Assembly: GCF_025602895.1 (NCBI RefSeq)
Contig: NW_026516267.1
Location: 124,001 to 188,000, forward strand
Reading direction: 5' to 3'
Length of the DNA: 64,000 bases
Source: Polychytrium aggregatum
Lineage: Eukaryota > Chytridiomycota > Chytridiomycetes > Polychytriales
In this document: positions 1 to 11,070 of the stretch, one piece after another
How the letters are laid out: each line of letters starts with the position of its first letter
Position numbering within the stretch: position 1 is the stretch's first letter
The notes under the pieces: generated by a model
The model's database searches: none
What the model was told of the DNA's origin: nothing
What the model saw: the letters and a program-made list of their open reading frames with translations, nothing else
Made by a program: the position numbers and the translations under genes

Positions 1-556
1 TAGCGACGATGGCTGGTCCTGCCCTTGGGGAAGAAAGAATCTCCTCAAAACCAGCGCATTTTGGGCAGGGAGTGATGCTGTTCACAGTGGCGTCCTCGAT
101 TCAGATCCAGAAACGCATCGCTCGCTCAATCAGTCGTGGGAAGACATCTTGTCAAGGTGAGTCTTGCCTGATAGCCAAACGATCATGTCATCTCGCTGAC
201 ACACAGCCACGCTTGACTAGGTTTCCAACCAGAGAGATTCAGATGGTGGTGGTACTTGTCCGCAATCGGAGTGGAGCTTCCAACAATGATACAATTGGTC
301 ATTCCTCCACACCAATCGCCCACCACCACCGTCAATCGGCTCAAGACGATACCAAATGCCGTCAACCCACAGTGGATTCATTCCAACTTTTGCTGCGCCA
401 CAAACAATGTGACTTTCAGGTGACCGAGATGAGCAGCCGTGAGGGGCCGGAAAAAATTGATATCGTGCGCGGCGCCGAAAACCATACCACCACTCGTCAA
501 GCTGACAGCACCAGCACCAGCACGAGCAGCAGCACCAGCAACACTCTCTGCCCACC
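1..556. other. left-edge region, possible exons, strand unresolved
   Basis: Both strands show protein-like stretches and I cannot decide between them. On the plus strand an exon at 3-156 ends in a good donor (gtgagt at 157). It can join in phase to 221-423, which ends in TGA; this would be the 3' end of a gene entering from the left, and the tail contains the run RFRWWWYLSAIG. On the minus strand there are open stretches with PLWVDGIWYRLEP (around 230-420) and a CPKC-containing stretch (around 1-85), but an in-frame stop near 108-110 breaks them. I recognise no family. The stretch also holds the promoter of the GART gene that starts at 557. Confidence 0.25.
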
Positions 557-1159
557 ATGTCCAAGCACTCCATCGTCGTCCTGATATCTGGATTTGGCTC
601 GAACCTGCAGGCCCTCATCGATGCCTCGAAGCTGCCAACGGCCAACTTTGAAATCTCGCTGGTCGTCTCCAACAAAAAGTCTGCCTACGGCCTCGAGCGG
701 GCCGCCCAGAACGGCATTCCCACCTTTGCCCAGTCCCTCAAGACCTTCAAGGACGAGGGCAAGACCCGTGTTGACTTTGACGTTGCCCTCGCCAAAGAAA
801 TCCTGGCCCGATCGCAGCCCAAGCTGATTGTCCTGGCCGGCTGGATGCACATCCTGTCGCCCGAGTTCCTGTCCTTCTTCCCCGGCAAAGTCATCAACCT
901 GCACCCCGCCTTGCCCGGCCAGTTCGATGGTGCTCATGCCATCGAGCGAGCCTTCGAGGCCTTCAAGAAGGGCGAGATCAAGAACACGGGCATCATGGTT
1001 CACAGGGTGATTCCCGAGGTGGATCGCGGCGAAGTCATCCTGAAGCAGGAGATCCCGATACTCGATTCCGATACCCTGGAGGCTTTGGAAGAGCGCATCC
1101 ACAGCCATGAGCACCAACTCATTGTTGCTGGAACGATCGAAGCCCTGAAGGCCCTGTAG
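557..1159 (+). CDS. phosphoribosylglycinamide formyltransferase (GART)
   Basis: Single-exon gene of 200 aa. The enzyme transfers a formyl group from 10-formyltetrahydrofolate to GAR in the third step of de novo purine synthesis, in the cytosol. Diagnostic features are the N-terminal Rossmann signature ISGFGSNLQALID (residues 10-22), the active-site stretch NLHPALPGQFDGAHA (residues 114-128, with the catalytic Asn and His), and the later segment TGIMVHRVIPEVDRGEVI that carries the conserved Asp. The length matches stand-alone fungal (ADE8) and bacterial (PurN) enzymes, so this is a monofunctional protein and not the trifunctional animal GART fusion. The start ATG is the first in frame and sits directly before the beta strand that opens the fold. 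I see no intron, which is unusual here: most neighbours are heavily interrupted. VID27 is the only other long intronless gene. Confidence 0.95.
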   Translation: MSKHSIVVLISGFGSNLQALIDASKLPTANFEISLVVSNKKSAYGLERAAQNGIPTFAQSLKTFKDEGKTRVDFDVALAKEILARSQPKLIVLAGWMHILSPEFLSFFPGKVINLHPALPGQFDGAHAIERAFEAFKKGEIKNTGIMVHRVIPEVDRGEVILKQEIPILDSDTLEALEERIHSHEHQLIVAGTIEALKAL

Positions 1160-1688
1160 AGAGCCGTCCGCGGTAGCGAAGGGCTGATACTGAAGCCCAC
1201 CGTACTCGAGATGAACGTTTGCCGAGTATGTATTCGGCCATTTCACCATGCCAGAATCATGTCTACGGCGCATGCTGCCGCCTGGACGGGTCCGAACTCA
1301 ATGAAGCTGTCGTGGCGGGCCGTAAGACCCTCCGCACTATCCATCTCCACTAGATTTCCTTGGGAAGGGGGAGGGGAGTGCCGTTGGTTCCAGCAAATCG
1401 CACAGCTGGCTCCTGTGGCTGATTGAGAGGAAAGCGGAACGTCGACGGCTCCAGCAGCTTGTGAATTGCTGTCACTGGCAGGGTGTCGAATGCCACCACC
1501 CACTGAGCATGTCGAGCTGCCCCAATCCTAGAGTCAGCCTCGAGGTTGTCGGCCGGCCCTGTCTGAGCCTGGGGGTCTCTGCTGCTGTGGCTCGGGCAGG
1601 CTCCTGGGCGATCGTCTGCCCCATTGCCGTCCATCAGCGCATCCGCATCGCCGGCCCCGGTCCCCCTACAGTCCATTTGCTTGTCCTC
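1160..1688. other. intergenic, 3' flank of GART and promoter of EF-hand gene
   Basis: No convincing gene. Open frames on both strands here are GC-driven and lack recognisable motifs. Confidence 0.5.
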
Positions 1689-2757
1689 ATGCCTCCGAAG
1701 CAGGTTCGGCCTCTGTCGCCTATCAAGCGCGGATCGCAGAACAATCTCAGCGGTGGCCGCTCATCGAGACCAGGATCGCCGAGCCGGAACAAGCCCAATG
1801 CCAAGACAAGCTCGCTAGTCCAGCTCTCGGGACCGACAATAGCGCCGCCCGAAGAGGTCGAGATCCCAGCAGAGGATCTCGAATACTACAAAGAGGTCGG
1901 GACTGCGAATTGCATTGATCCAAAAAGCAAAGACTGCTCTGTATCAATCGAGCGTGACGGAGGAAAGACCTCTGACTCTGGGAAGGAGGAAAGAAAGGGC
2001 CGCAGACCATGAAACGCGTCCGTTTCATGGAGGTCATGGCCCGGCGTCTATTGCTCGGTGTATCCTTCTGATCCGTGCGGCTTCCCATTGTCCTCACATT
2101 GCGTCTCGCGGACCGGACCGGACCGGACCGGACTCTGTCCTTGATCCTCAGGTGTTCCTTCTGTTCGACAAGGACGGGAACGGTAGCATCGACATGGGAG
2201 AACTCAAAGATGCCATGCAGTCGATCGGGGTGGCGGTCAGCGAAGACGAGGCCAAGCGCATGATCGGGCGCATCGACATGGACAAGACAGAGACAGTCGA
2301 CATGCCCGAGTTCTGCAAGATGGTGCGTCCGCAGCATGCATGAGAGACGAGTTGGCTGGGTGGCGAGCGGGCGGCTCCTCCGCCTCCCAGAGGAATCCTT
2401 TGGCGGATGATCCCCCGAGCGTGTGCGATCTGGGCTGCTGCTCGCTCACATTTGCCATATTGGTTCTATGGCCTGTTGGCTCTCGGGCGGGTGCCACCAA
2501 TGCTTCAGATGTACATCATGAAAGGTGCTGGATTCGGTGGTTTCCGAACGAGCGAGGAGCTGCGTGAAGCCTTCGTCGCCATGGACATTGGAGGCGACGG
2601 CGTGATCAGCCCTGCCGATCTCATCATCGTGATGGACGGCCTGGGCGAGCGCATGAGCCAAGAGGAAGCCCTCGAGTGGATCAAATATGTCGACTCTGAT
2701 GCCGACGGTGTTGTCGGATTCGAAGACTTTGCAAAGCTGATGCTCGAAGATTCATGA
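1689..2757 (+). CDS. EF-hand protein, centrin/calmodulin-like
   Basis: Three exons: 1689-1895, 2152-2322 and 2509-2757, all phase 0, giving 208 aa. The N-terminal 60 residues are basic and rich in Ser and Pro, then the calmodulin-superfamily fold begins (EDLEYYKEVFLLFDKDGNG). EF-hand 1 (DKDGNGSIDMGE) and EF-hand 2 (DMDKTETVDMPE) have complete Ca2+-ligand spacing. EF-hand 3 (DIGGDGVISPAD) is degenerate. EF-hand 4 (DSDADGVVGFED) keeps most ligands, but both C-lobe loops end in Asp in place of Glu. This fits a Ca2+ sensor such as a centrin or calmodulin-like protein with an extra basic tail; centrins also carry N-terminal extensions. In a flagellated fungus a basal-body role is reasonable but is inference. 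The first intron has an atypical donor (gtcggg). Confidence 0.8.
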
Positions 2758-3108
2758 GGCACCACCAAATCTGGGTCCTGAATACACGCACCATCGATTG
2801 TCCACCATGACCGCACAGCATGCTCGAAGCGATTGATGTTACTGCCCTTGAGAATGTCTCATGGGGTATGCACCGAGCCTACAGAGCCTCTGACTATTCG
2901 GACGCCGAGAAGCCACACTATGTACGGAACTGTCCGGCTGGCTGGATGTATACTGTCTCTCAAGACGGTGTCCTTCGAAACAAACAGCAGACAGTGGTTG
3001 AATATGGAGAAATGCAACTGGAGGCTGCTCTGTTCTGCTCTGTACAAGCTGTATGTGCCGCGGGCACCAATGGTTGGGGCTGCACCAAACGGACCACTGG
3101 CTACATTA
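2758..3108. other. convergent 3' flanks
   Basis: Space between the convergent stops of the EF-hand gene (+) and the DnaJ gene (-). I see no additional gene. Confidence 0.6.
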
Positions 3109-5961
3109 TCAGAGGATCTTCTTGAGCTCTGAGGGTTGCAGAGATCACACGTCAGTCGATCGGACCAGTCCACGGCAATATAGCATTCAACACCGTCGCA
3201 CACACACCGCACACATCCGCTCACAGAGCCGCTGGGGTCGGCGGTGCTTACCTTCGAGCTGCTCTGGCGAGAGAGCAGGGGGGAAGACAACCTGGTACTC
3301 GATAAATAAGCTTCCGCGCTCGCTGGGATACTCGACGTTGGGCATGCCTTCATTTTTGATCTCTTGAACGAACCCTGGAGAGCACAAGGAATTCAGAGGG
3401 TCAGAAGGCGGCGCAGTCCAGGGTATGTAGTGGAAAGCTAGAGCATCCACAGAAGAGCTGGTCCCTCGTGGAGTGCATGCTATTTCCATCGATCGGCTTG
3501 GACCAATTAGACAGAGCAGTGCGTCGGTTCCTGCGCGCCCTGCATGGGACAGCCTCCATCGGCGGGCCATGTGCACCGACCCAGCTGCACCGGTTTCAAG
3601 AGGGGCGTATCTGCATGCGGTGACATGGCCTCTGAGGCATCCAAGGCCCACCACGACCATTACCTGGCTGCGTAACGTCTGATCGGGAGACGCGGACGAG
3701 TTGTCCATCGAGGTGCTTGATCTGGCGCTCAAAGCCCAAGAGAGCCTCCTTGAGGGTGAGGATCTCCTTGGTATAGAGATTGTCTCCGTTGCGGGCAAAG
3801 ACGGGATGATCCCGCACGCGGAGTGTGAAGATGAGATCGCCAGGAGTGATGTCGGGCGACTCGTCACTTTCGTTTTCGAAAACAATCCTCTGCTGGTCTG
3901 CCATTCCGCGCTCGATCGTGATCGTGAGCTGGTGCGAGCCGCGCTTGACCTTTGTTCCCTGGCAAACAGGGCACTTGGATTTGACGATTCTGCCCTTTCC
4001 GCCACAAACGTCGCAACTGCGGACAGCGTACGGGTGATGTCAATATCACGGTCGCCATAGCGCTGTCTCTTGTAGGGGACGAGGACATCGCCTCGACTAC
4101 CGTCATGAGAGAGCCGTTCCGGTGCGTTGATGATCAGCGCCTCGGGCGTGCCCGTCGTCGGCACCGATAATCAGCCCACGCACTGCCCGCGTTGATACAT
4201 ACGTGGTCTGCATCTGCTGATAAATGCCGGGACCGAGCATCTGACGAACCACTTTGATGCCGTTGCCGCCACAGGAGTGGCACGTGTGGACATCGTCGGC
4301 ATTTTTGGCTCCCGAGCCACGGCAAGTCGGGCAGATGATCTGCTTGTTGATTTCAAACTGAGTGCGGGGTTGGCAAGGAGTGTATGCCGTGGTCAGATCA
4401 CGCTGCAGTTGATCGCGTCGATCGGCGAGCCGGGGAGCGCATGAGCACACTCGAGCTGTGTTGCTTACCTCGATGGTGGCTCCAAGGAACACATCCTCCA
4501 GGGTCACATCGAGGTCGATGTTGACGCTGACGCCCTTGCGCTCGTGGTGTTCTGCATGACACGGGCGTTAATGGTGGGTCGTCGGGGTTGGGGTGGCTAT
4601 CGCCCAGCAACACTCGATCGGATTTGCTCTTGTACTGCGATACATACGTCGTTGGCCGCCAAATCCACCGAACCCAAACCTGAATATCGCGGTTGCATCG
4701 GGACAGTCGCAGAGTAAGCAAGATTCGACACAGTGCCGCACTGCCCATTATCCATCAACAGCTGCGAATGTCGCCGTCAGAGCGGGTGTGTGTGGATACT
4801 GGTCGCGTGGCACTCACTGGGAGAAGATGTCAAAGGGATCGCGATGTCCCCCGCCGCCTTCCTTGAGGCCTTCAGCTCCATATCGATCATAGATCCGGCG
4901 CTTCTCCTCGTCCGTCAAGACCTCGTAAGCTGTGGGTCGGCAGCGATGACCAGCAATCCGTGGACCAGCGGCCGAATGTGAACACAGGTCCCAGCAGGGC
5001 GGCATGATAGTTTCGGCATTCCCGAGGGGCGAGCGCAATCCATGCGCATGAAATAAGGCGAGGGCGAAGCGATGTCAGCTTGGTACCGAGTCTGGCCCTC
5101 GTCCACCCTCTCCAGAGCAAGGCTGGACCAGCCCATACGGGAGGGCCTTTGGCTATTGCTTGGATCACACTCCAGCACATAGCCGCTGGGTCTCTGTCCT
5201 AAGCCCCGTCCCACATGCAATTCCTATGAGCTGGCTGGCAGGGACGCAACAGCGGCTCCATACCTTCGGCGAGCTCGATGAACTTGGCTTCAGCAACCTT
5301 ATCTCCGGGATTCTTGTCAGGGTGATACTTTATCGACAGCTCTTTGTAAGCCTTCTTGATTGCTTTCTATGGGTTTGGGAGAGAGCGAGGGCGAGGGTAA
5401 ACAGAATGAGAACAAAGGAGCCATGTGAGAAGAAATGCGACAGCATAAGCTTTGATCAGCGCGCCATTCTTCTGCCGATCGGAAATGCATACGCATGTGG
5501 TATCCAGGCGCATCACACAGGCATGTCGACCCGAGCCATCCATGCTGTTGCCGTTGTCATCGCGGCCGTCACCGTCTTTGCTGCCAGCTTCGTTGCCGTC
5601 GCGCATCCCAATTGTTTTGCGGGTCGCTGGCTGGCTGGCTGAGCGGATTCCGAATGACAGCAGCGACGACGACGTTGGCGAGATCAGGCCCCCCCCCATT
5701 AATTCCGATTATCTTGCAGAGCATGCATAGATCGGTGCTTCAAAAACAAATTCGATCGCCGTGCCTCCATCTCGTCCTTGTCCTCCTCCCCCCACATCAG
5801 CGAGCCGCGGATCAGCCGGCCAGGGAGGGATGGGTTACCTTTGTGGCCGAGCGATCGACACCCAAGATCTTGTAGTAGTCTGTTCCAGCGCACACCAGCT
5901 GCAGACACAGGGCCAGCACAACCAGCAAGAAAACACATGAACGTGCTGCGGGCCACTTCAT
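3109..5961 (-). CDS. ER-type DnaJ/Hsp40 co-chaperone, Scj1-like
   Basis: Nine exons on the minus strand: 5839-5961, 5264-5366, 4818-4929, 4648-4679, 4469-4551, 4203-4357, 3664-4016, 3252-3374 and 3109-3128. Phases agree at every junction, giving 367 aa. The N-terminus is a signal peptide ([15 protein letters not shown]), so the protein should enter the ER. The J domain follows, with the HPD motif at 56-58 that stimulates Hsp70 (BiP) ATPase. Next come a Gly/Phe stretch (FGFGGFGG) and a zinc region with four CxxC pairs (about 160/163, 177/180, 204/207, 218/221), then the DnaJ C-terminal substrate-binding domains, including DVTQPG and EGMPN. Four CxxC pairs favour Scj1 over animal DNAJB11. The C-terminus is LEELKKIL, with no HDEL/KDEL retrieval signal. 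The start was chosen because it puts the hydrophobic core directly after MKWPAAR. Confidence 0.9.
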
Positions 5962-6594
5962 CTCGGATGCTCGTGGTGGCAGCTCTTGGGAACTGGCAAG
6001 GGTGGGTCGGTTGCGGCTGCGAGCGAGCGGCCCTGATCGAAAGCAGGATTCGAGGTCCCAGCCAAAGCGCGGGCCTGGATTTGGGCGACGCGGTGCGCGC
6101 TGATTGGCGGGCAGCATGGCTCGATCCGGACGCAGCCGGCTGGCTCAGCCAAGGGCAGCCCAGCCCAAAGCGAATCGGGCCAAGCACCGCTCGCAAGACC
6201 TGAGCCCGCAAGACCTGAGCACATAGCGACTCTGTATTGCACATCTTTCACTCACTGGGCACATGGATGCCGCACAGGGCGCGATCGGTATGCAAGTCGC
6301 GTCCCGTTTCGCGGAATCAAGTGAGCCATATAGCGCATTCAAATGTTGGTGCAGTCGCCCCTCCACAAAACAGCATATCCACTTGCCGAGCGACACTCTC
6401 CACGAAGCAATCGGCCTCGCCCCGCGCTGCAGCCCATGCGTCCTTGACCCGCACCATCAGCTGGTGCAGCAGCATCACATTGGCATCCCGGTATGGCTGT
6501 GTCCGGGCAGGGACAGAGGCGCAAAAGCGCACAAGCATAGATCGGTCCTGCGACGAGACAAGAGAGCCTCGTCCTGAGGCAGCCCGGGACAGCG
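5962..6594. other. intergenic, promoter side of DnaJ gene and 3' flank of VID27
   Basis: About 630 bases with no supported gene. It should contain the DnaJ promoter (minus strand) and the VID27 terminator. Confidence 0.5.
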
Positions 6595-9051
6595 CTAGCA
6601 CAGGTGCGAGACGCCAACGCTGTCCCTGCCATTGAAGAGCTTTGCGGGTGTCGACAGGGCCTTCTTCTGGGTCATCTCGACGTTTGTCGGAAGGGTGACG
6701 ATGATGGAGCGGTCATTTCCGTACTGGAAGTTGTCCGAGACAACGCTTTCCGAGTAGAGCTTGATACCGTAGTCGTAGAGCTTGCCCTGCTTGACTCGGC
6801 GGAAGTTCCAGGTGACGACATAGGGGCCTGTCGATGTGACGATGAAGCGCTCCTCGCCGTCGCCGCAGTTGAACTTTGCGGGGGTGAAGTTTGGGGCTCC
6901 AATCAGGGCCATATGCTCAAGCTTGAGCTGGAGACGCTTCGGCGGGTTGCGGTCGTTGACGCCCATGGGCTTGTTGAAGCCGATGGAGCTTGTGTTTGTC
7001 TTGAGCTGGGTGTCGAGCACCAACAGATACGACTTGCAGGTCGCGACGACGTACCGGCCATCATCGCTAACGTCGATGCCGATGATGGGATCGCCGATGC
7101 CGGGGAACAGCGTCTTGGCCCGGGTCGAGAGCTTGTTGTACAGGCGGATATCGCCGTTGGTGCTGGCCATGGCGAGGGCCCCGAGGTTGTTGGTGGCACC
7201 GCAGGTGAAGCCCGTCTTGCTGTCGTACTGCTTGGTCTCGGTGTCGACGCGCTTGTTGCCAGACAGTCGCGGGTCAATGCGGAAGATGGCTTTGCTGTTG
7301 TGGCCCAGCAGCGTCTTTTCGGGGGTCATCTGCGCGTACTTGCTGACGGGCAGGATGTTGAGCACGGGCATGTATTCGTCCACCTTCCATTCCTCCACAA
7401 CCTTGCCGCGCTCCAGGTCCATCCGATAGACGGTCGAGGACTCGTTTTCTTTCATGAGCAGCAGCGACGAGTCTTGCTCGTGCAGAACGGCCTTGGCCGG
7501 GGTGAAGTGTTCATTGCCGAGGGTGCGGATGTTGTTGATGGTGGTTTTGTGCTGCAGCTGGTCGTCGTCCGTATATCCAAAGACGCCGAGCTTGTCTCCA
7601 CGGACGACATACGATTGGTTGCTGCTGTATCCAACGACCAGGGAGCTGTTGGTATCCTCGGGTTTGGCGAGGCCGCGATATGAGTGGTGCTCCTTCCCGC
7701 TCCGCAAGGACTTTGCCGCACCCTCCTCAGTGTCCTCCTCGTCGTCGTCGTCACCGTCTTCGGTTTCCTCGTCGTCCTCATCGGAAGCCTCGCTGGGCTC
7801 GTAGCTATGGCTCACCAGCCGTCTCGGTGTCTCGGGCTGGGCCGACGCACGGCTGAGGTTGAGTCGCTCGAGTTGTTCATCCAGCTCCGAAGGCTCGGGT
7901 TCGCCCAGGAATTCGGGTTCGCATTCCTCTGGCGACAAACCCTCCTCTTCCTGCTCCTCCTCCAGCGAATTGTCGGTATAGGCGTGCATCAGATAGCTTT
8001 GGTCCGTGGTGCTCAGGGGTGCTCTGTGCTTGCTCTCGTAGCAGGCGGTGACGACGAGCTGGTAGAATTCTTCAAAGTGTTCGGGCGCGGCAAAGGTAAT
8101 CTGGAAGGAGTAGACGGGCTGCAGGCTGACGGGATCGTACCAGGCCCAAATAAAGGTGTTCTCCTCGGGGCGGAAGGTGAGGTTCATTCTCTCGTCAATG
8201 ACCTGGCTGATCAGCGGGCTGTCGTTCTCGGAGATAAGGAGGTGGTATTGGAAGCGCTCGGGCTGGATGATCTGGATGTGAGCGGAGGCAAGCATTTCTC
8301 GGAACTGGCTGATTCGGCCGTCGTAGACATGGAGTGACGCATTGGTGCTGAGGACCGATTCGCCCTGAGGGACGCTGTGGAGCAGAGACTGGGTTTGCTT
8401 GGTGGCCGTGGGTTTGGGCGGAGGAACCTTGGGCTCTGCCTTGACCGACGAGGTGTCTGACTTTGACGACCGCGAAGGCGTCCCCTCGCGATAGGGCTGA
8501 CGGGCCTTGGACGGAGTAAGCGGGCCCGTGCTGATGGCCTGCGCCTTGAGGTTCTCGGCATAGGTGTGGAGCAGCTCCGAGTCAACCTGCAAATAGTCGG
8601 TCTGGTGCCCGGCCTCGTAGATGCAGTTGTAGACGGCCGACTCGAAGGTCTCCAGCAGGGTCGACGACGTGTTGATGTCGGTCGAGAACTCATACCCGGA
8701 GCGCCCGCTTTCGTCGGTCGGATCGAGCCATGAGAAGATGCAGGGGGACTTGCCGCGCTTCTGGAACATCATGCCCTCGACCAGGGCAAAGGTTCGCTCG
8801 TCCTCGACGGACTCGGCGAGTTCATCCTCGTTGACGAGATTGTCCTCGCCCTCTTCAAAGACCCGGGTGACGACGAGCTGGTACTGGTGGGGGATGGAGG
8901 TCTGGCGGATGCAGATGTCGCAGTCCTTGAAGACGCATTGGCGGTAGTTTTTGGCGGGATGGATGTGGAAGAGCTGGCCGGACGGGAGCTGGACAACCTT
9001 GGAGGATGACGAGCCCCAAATGATGGATTTGAGGGTCGAGACCAAGAACAT
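6595..9051 (-). CDS. VID27: VID27 family protein
   Basis: Single uninterrupted frame of 818 aa. It matches Vid27, named in yeast for vacuolar import and degradation of gluconeogenic enzymes; its molecular function is poorly defined. The N-terminal domain (MFLVSTLKSIIWG...) has the family look. It is followed by a low-complexity linker (about 190-240), a PH-like middle domain (about 250-370), a strongly acidic stretch with EDGDDDDEEDTEEG (about 435-460), and a C-terminal beta-propeller-like domain. That last domain contains the conserved VVGYSSNQSYVVRGDKLGVF and GATNNLGALAMASTNGDIRL segments and ends near GRDSVGVSHL. The length is typical of the family. Lack of introns is notable for this window. 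Confidence 0.93.
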   Translation of the reverse strand: MFLVSTLKSIIWGSSSSKVVQLPSGQLFHIHPAKNYRQCVFKDCDICIRQTSIPHQYQLVVTRVFEEGEDNLVNEDELAESVEDERTFALVEGMMFQKRGKSPCIFSWLDPTDESGRSGYEFSTDINTSSTLLETFESAVYNCIYEAGHQTDYLQVDSELLHTYAENLKAQAISTGPLTPSKARQPYREGTPSRSSKSDTSSVKAEPKVPPPKPTATKQTQSLLHSVPQGESVLSTNASLHVYDGRISQFREMLASAHIQIIQPERFQYHLLISENDSPLISQVIDERMNLTFRPEENTFIWAWYDPVSLQPVYSFQITFAAPEHFEEFYQLVVTACYESKHRAPLSTTDQSYLMHAYTDNSLEEEQEEEGLSPEECEPEFLGEPEPSELDEQLERLNLSRASAQPETPRRLVSHSYEPSEASDEDDEETEDGDDDDEEDTEEGAAKSLRSGKEHHSYRGLAKPEDTNSSLVVGYSSNQSYVVRGDKLGVFGYTDDDQLQHKTTINNIRTLGNEHFTPAKAVLHEQDSSLLLMKENESSTVYRMDLERGKVVEEWKVDEYMPVLNILPVSKYAQMTPEKTLLGHNSKAIFRIDPRLSGNKRVDTETKQYDSKTGFTCGATNNLGALAMASTNGDIRLYNKLSTRAKTLFPGIGDPIIGIDVSDDGRYVVATCKSYLLVLDTQLKTNTSSIGFNKPMGVNDRNPPKRLQLKLEHMALIGAPNFTPAKFNCGDGEERFIVTSTGPYVVTWNFRRVKQGKLYDYGIKLYSESVVSDNFQYGNDRSIIVTLPTNVEMTQKKALSTPAKLFNGRDSVGVSHLC

Positions 9052-11070
9052 GGTGGTGCGATGCAGCGATTATCGCAGAGCAGAGAGGTGCCGAGAGGTG
9101 CCGGGGATGCTGGGGGATGCTGAGGGACTCTGAGGGATGCAAAGACAAGCCACGGGCGGGGTGCTGGCGGCTGATGGAAAGGCAGGCTGGACGGAAGGCG
9201 GAGGTGCAGCCCGAGGACAGAACTCATCTGTCCCGAAAAGGACATAGTGGAACACGTGACATATGTGTGAGCACACGTGACAAGTGGCTGACGATCTTGG
9301 ATGGGCCAGCGGATGTGGGGTGCTGCCAGCAAGCGATGGCGAGCAGGATCAAAGCAGCTGCCAGCCGACCCTCTGAGGCGAGAGGGCGTCGCGGACACTT
9401 GCAGAGGCAGCTCGCCGCGACTGGCCGAATCCAGCCAATGAGCAGCGGCGTCGCCCGTGGAGCGGGAATCTGGTGGCGGTCGGAAGGCGCAGCCAATCGC
9501 ACGGCGTGGCGTCGAGCACGGGGCCGTGTGCGACCGAGCTTCGGCGGGATCGGGCGAGGGGGCGGCGATTGTGTTCTCGGTTGGTCTCGACTGCGCGCCG
9601 GCGCCAGTGGATGCATCGCGCCGCACGGTCGCCGGGCCACTGGCGCGGGTCCCCCGTGGCATCGAGCCGCAGTCCGGGGCCCGCGTGTCGGTCGCGGCGA
9701 CAGCAAGGGCCCGTGCCACGACCACGCCGCCAGGACGCAGCACAGGGCTGTGTTGCTGGCGACACAGGCCGCCATGCCCGCGCGCCGGTGGTTTGCCGTT
9801 CCCGCGGCCTGGCCCGCTGCCAGGCTCGATGCAGAGCACATGGCCCCGGTGCGATGGCATCAGCAGGGCGACGGTGCCGCCCTTTCCGTGTGCATGCGCT
9901 CGTCGGCATCGCAGCCCGCCACCACCAGCATGCCATTAGCTGGCATGGATTTGTCTTGGACATCTTTTCGCATGGGCCGCCTTAGAGAATATACAAACTT
10001 TTTTTTCCTGTGGGTTTATTGAAGATGGCCGTCTGAACACATGCAGCAATGTTTCGTTTTTCGAGGTTTTGCAGTTTTCGATCTGGTCCGATATCGGTCG
10101 GCGAGTGTAGATGTATGGAGAGCCAGCAGACTGCTGGCAGTATGCGATCTAGCGAAAGTATGAGGTCTTGATGGTCAGTCATCAATCTTGAAGAGGTCCG
10201 AGGGGTGGAGCATCGAGCTTTCGTTTTTGATTTCGGCAGGGAGACGAGTTGACGAGTTGGATACTCGGGGGGTCCAGGGGCCAGCGTGACCGCCAAGAAC
10301 AGGCGCGCGAGTGTCGCAATCAGTCGACGACTGCAATAAATAGGATCTTAAGTTAATCGAATCGGCAGGCGGGGAGGACGGGAGGAGCTTGAGGTTGTCG
10401 AGGCGGGGGGGAGGCAAGGAGGTTGAGCGAGGGTGAGGCGGATTGGATATAGGAAGCGTGGTTTACCCAAGACGAAAAACGAGTCGAGGGAGGGCAGGAG
10501 AGGGGAGGGAATCAAACGGCTTCAAACGGATTTCACAGTTCAACAATCGCTGGGGAGAGGAAGGAGACTACTCTAAAAAAAAATAACTCCTTCCAGGAAA
10601 ATCAGGACGATGGGAATACAGGATAAATAAGGATTAAGCATGTGCAGAGCACGACCAAGCGCAACGGCGTGTCTGCAGCGGGGAAGGGAGGGGGAAGCGA
10701 AATCGCCTAGGCGGCAGAGCATGGGGGAAGCGTATCGGGAAAGCCCGGTCTCCGTTGAGCGATACATCAATCAATCGCAAGGTGTAGCCGGACAGCCTTG
10801 GAGGGGAAGGGGGAAAGACGCAACATGAAAGAACAGGAAAGCACAACAGCCGCCAAAAGCTGTATTCCAATCAAAAAGAAAAAAAAAAAAGAGCAAGAAA
10901 GAGCGAGAAAGCGACGGGGGACGGGAGACGGTAGATAGGGAACGAAAAACGGACAGCAAAAGGCGAGGGGGTCAAGAGCAGAAGAGCGAGCGGCAACAAA
11001 AAGATGGCGGGAACGAGGCAAGGAGAGATCGAATCCAGGAGTATGCGGTACGCTGCAGCCTTTGGCTTGC
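9052..11070. other. 2-kb intergenic stretch
   Basis: No supported gene. The left half (9.1-9.9 kb) is very GC-rich and open in several frames on both strands, the pattern of GC bias rather than coding. The right half is purine-rich on the plus strand and is probably the long 3' flank of the minus-strand zinc-finger gene. A minus-strand AATAAA-type signal sits near 10013-10018. Confidence 0.45.

Noticed and set aside
7684-8337. 217-codon plus-strand frame opposite VID27
   Set aside because: Antisense shadow of the VID27 coding sequence, which has clear family identity on the minus strand.
9117-10022. 301-codon plus-strand frame with competing minus-strand frames
   Set aside because: Arg/Ala/Gly-rich composition typical of GC-driven open frames; both strands equally open; no motif.
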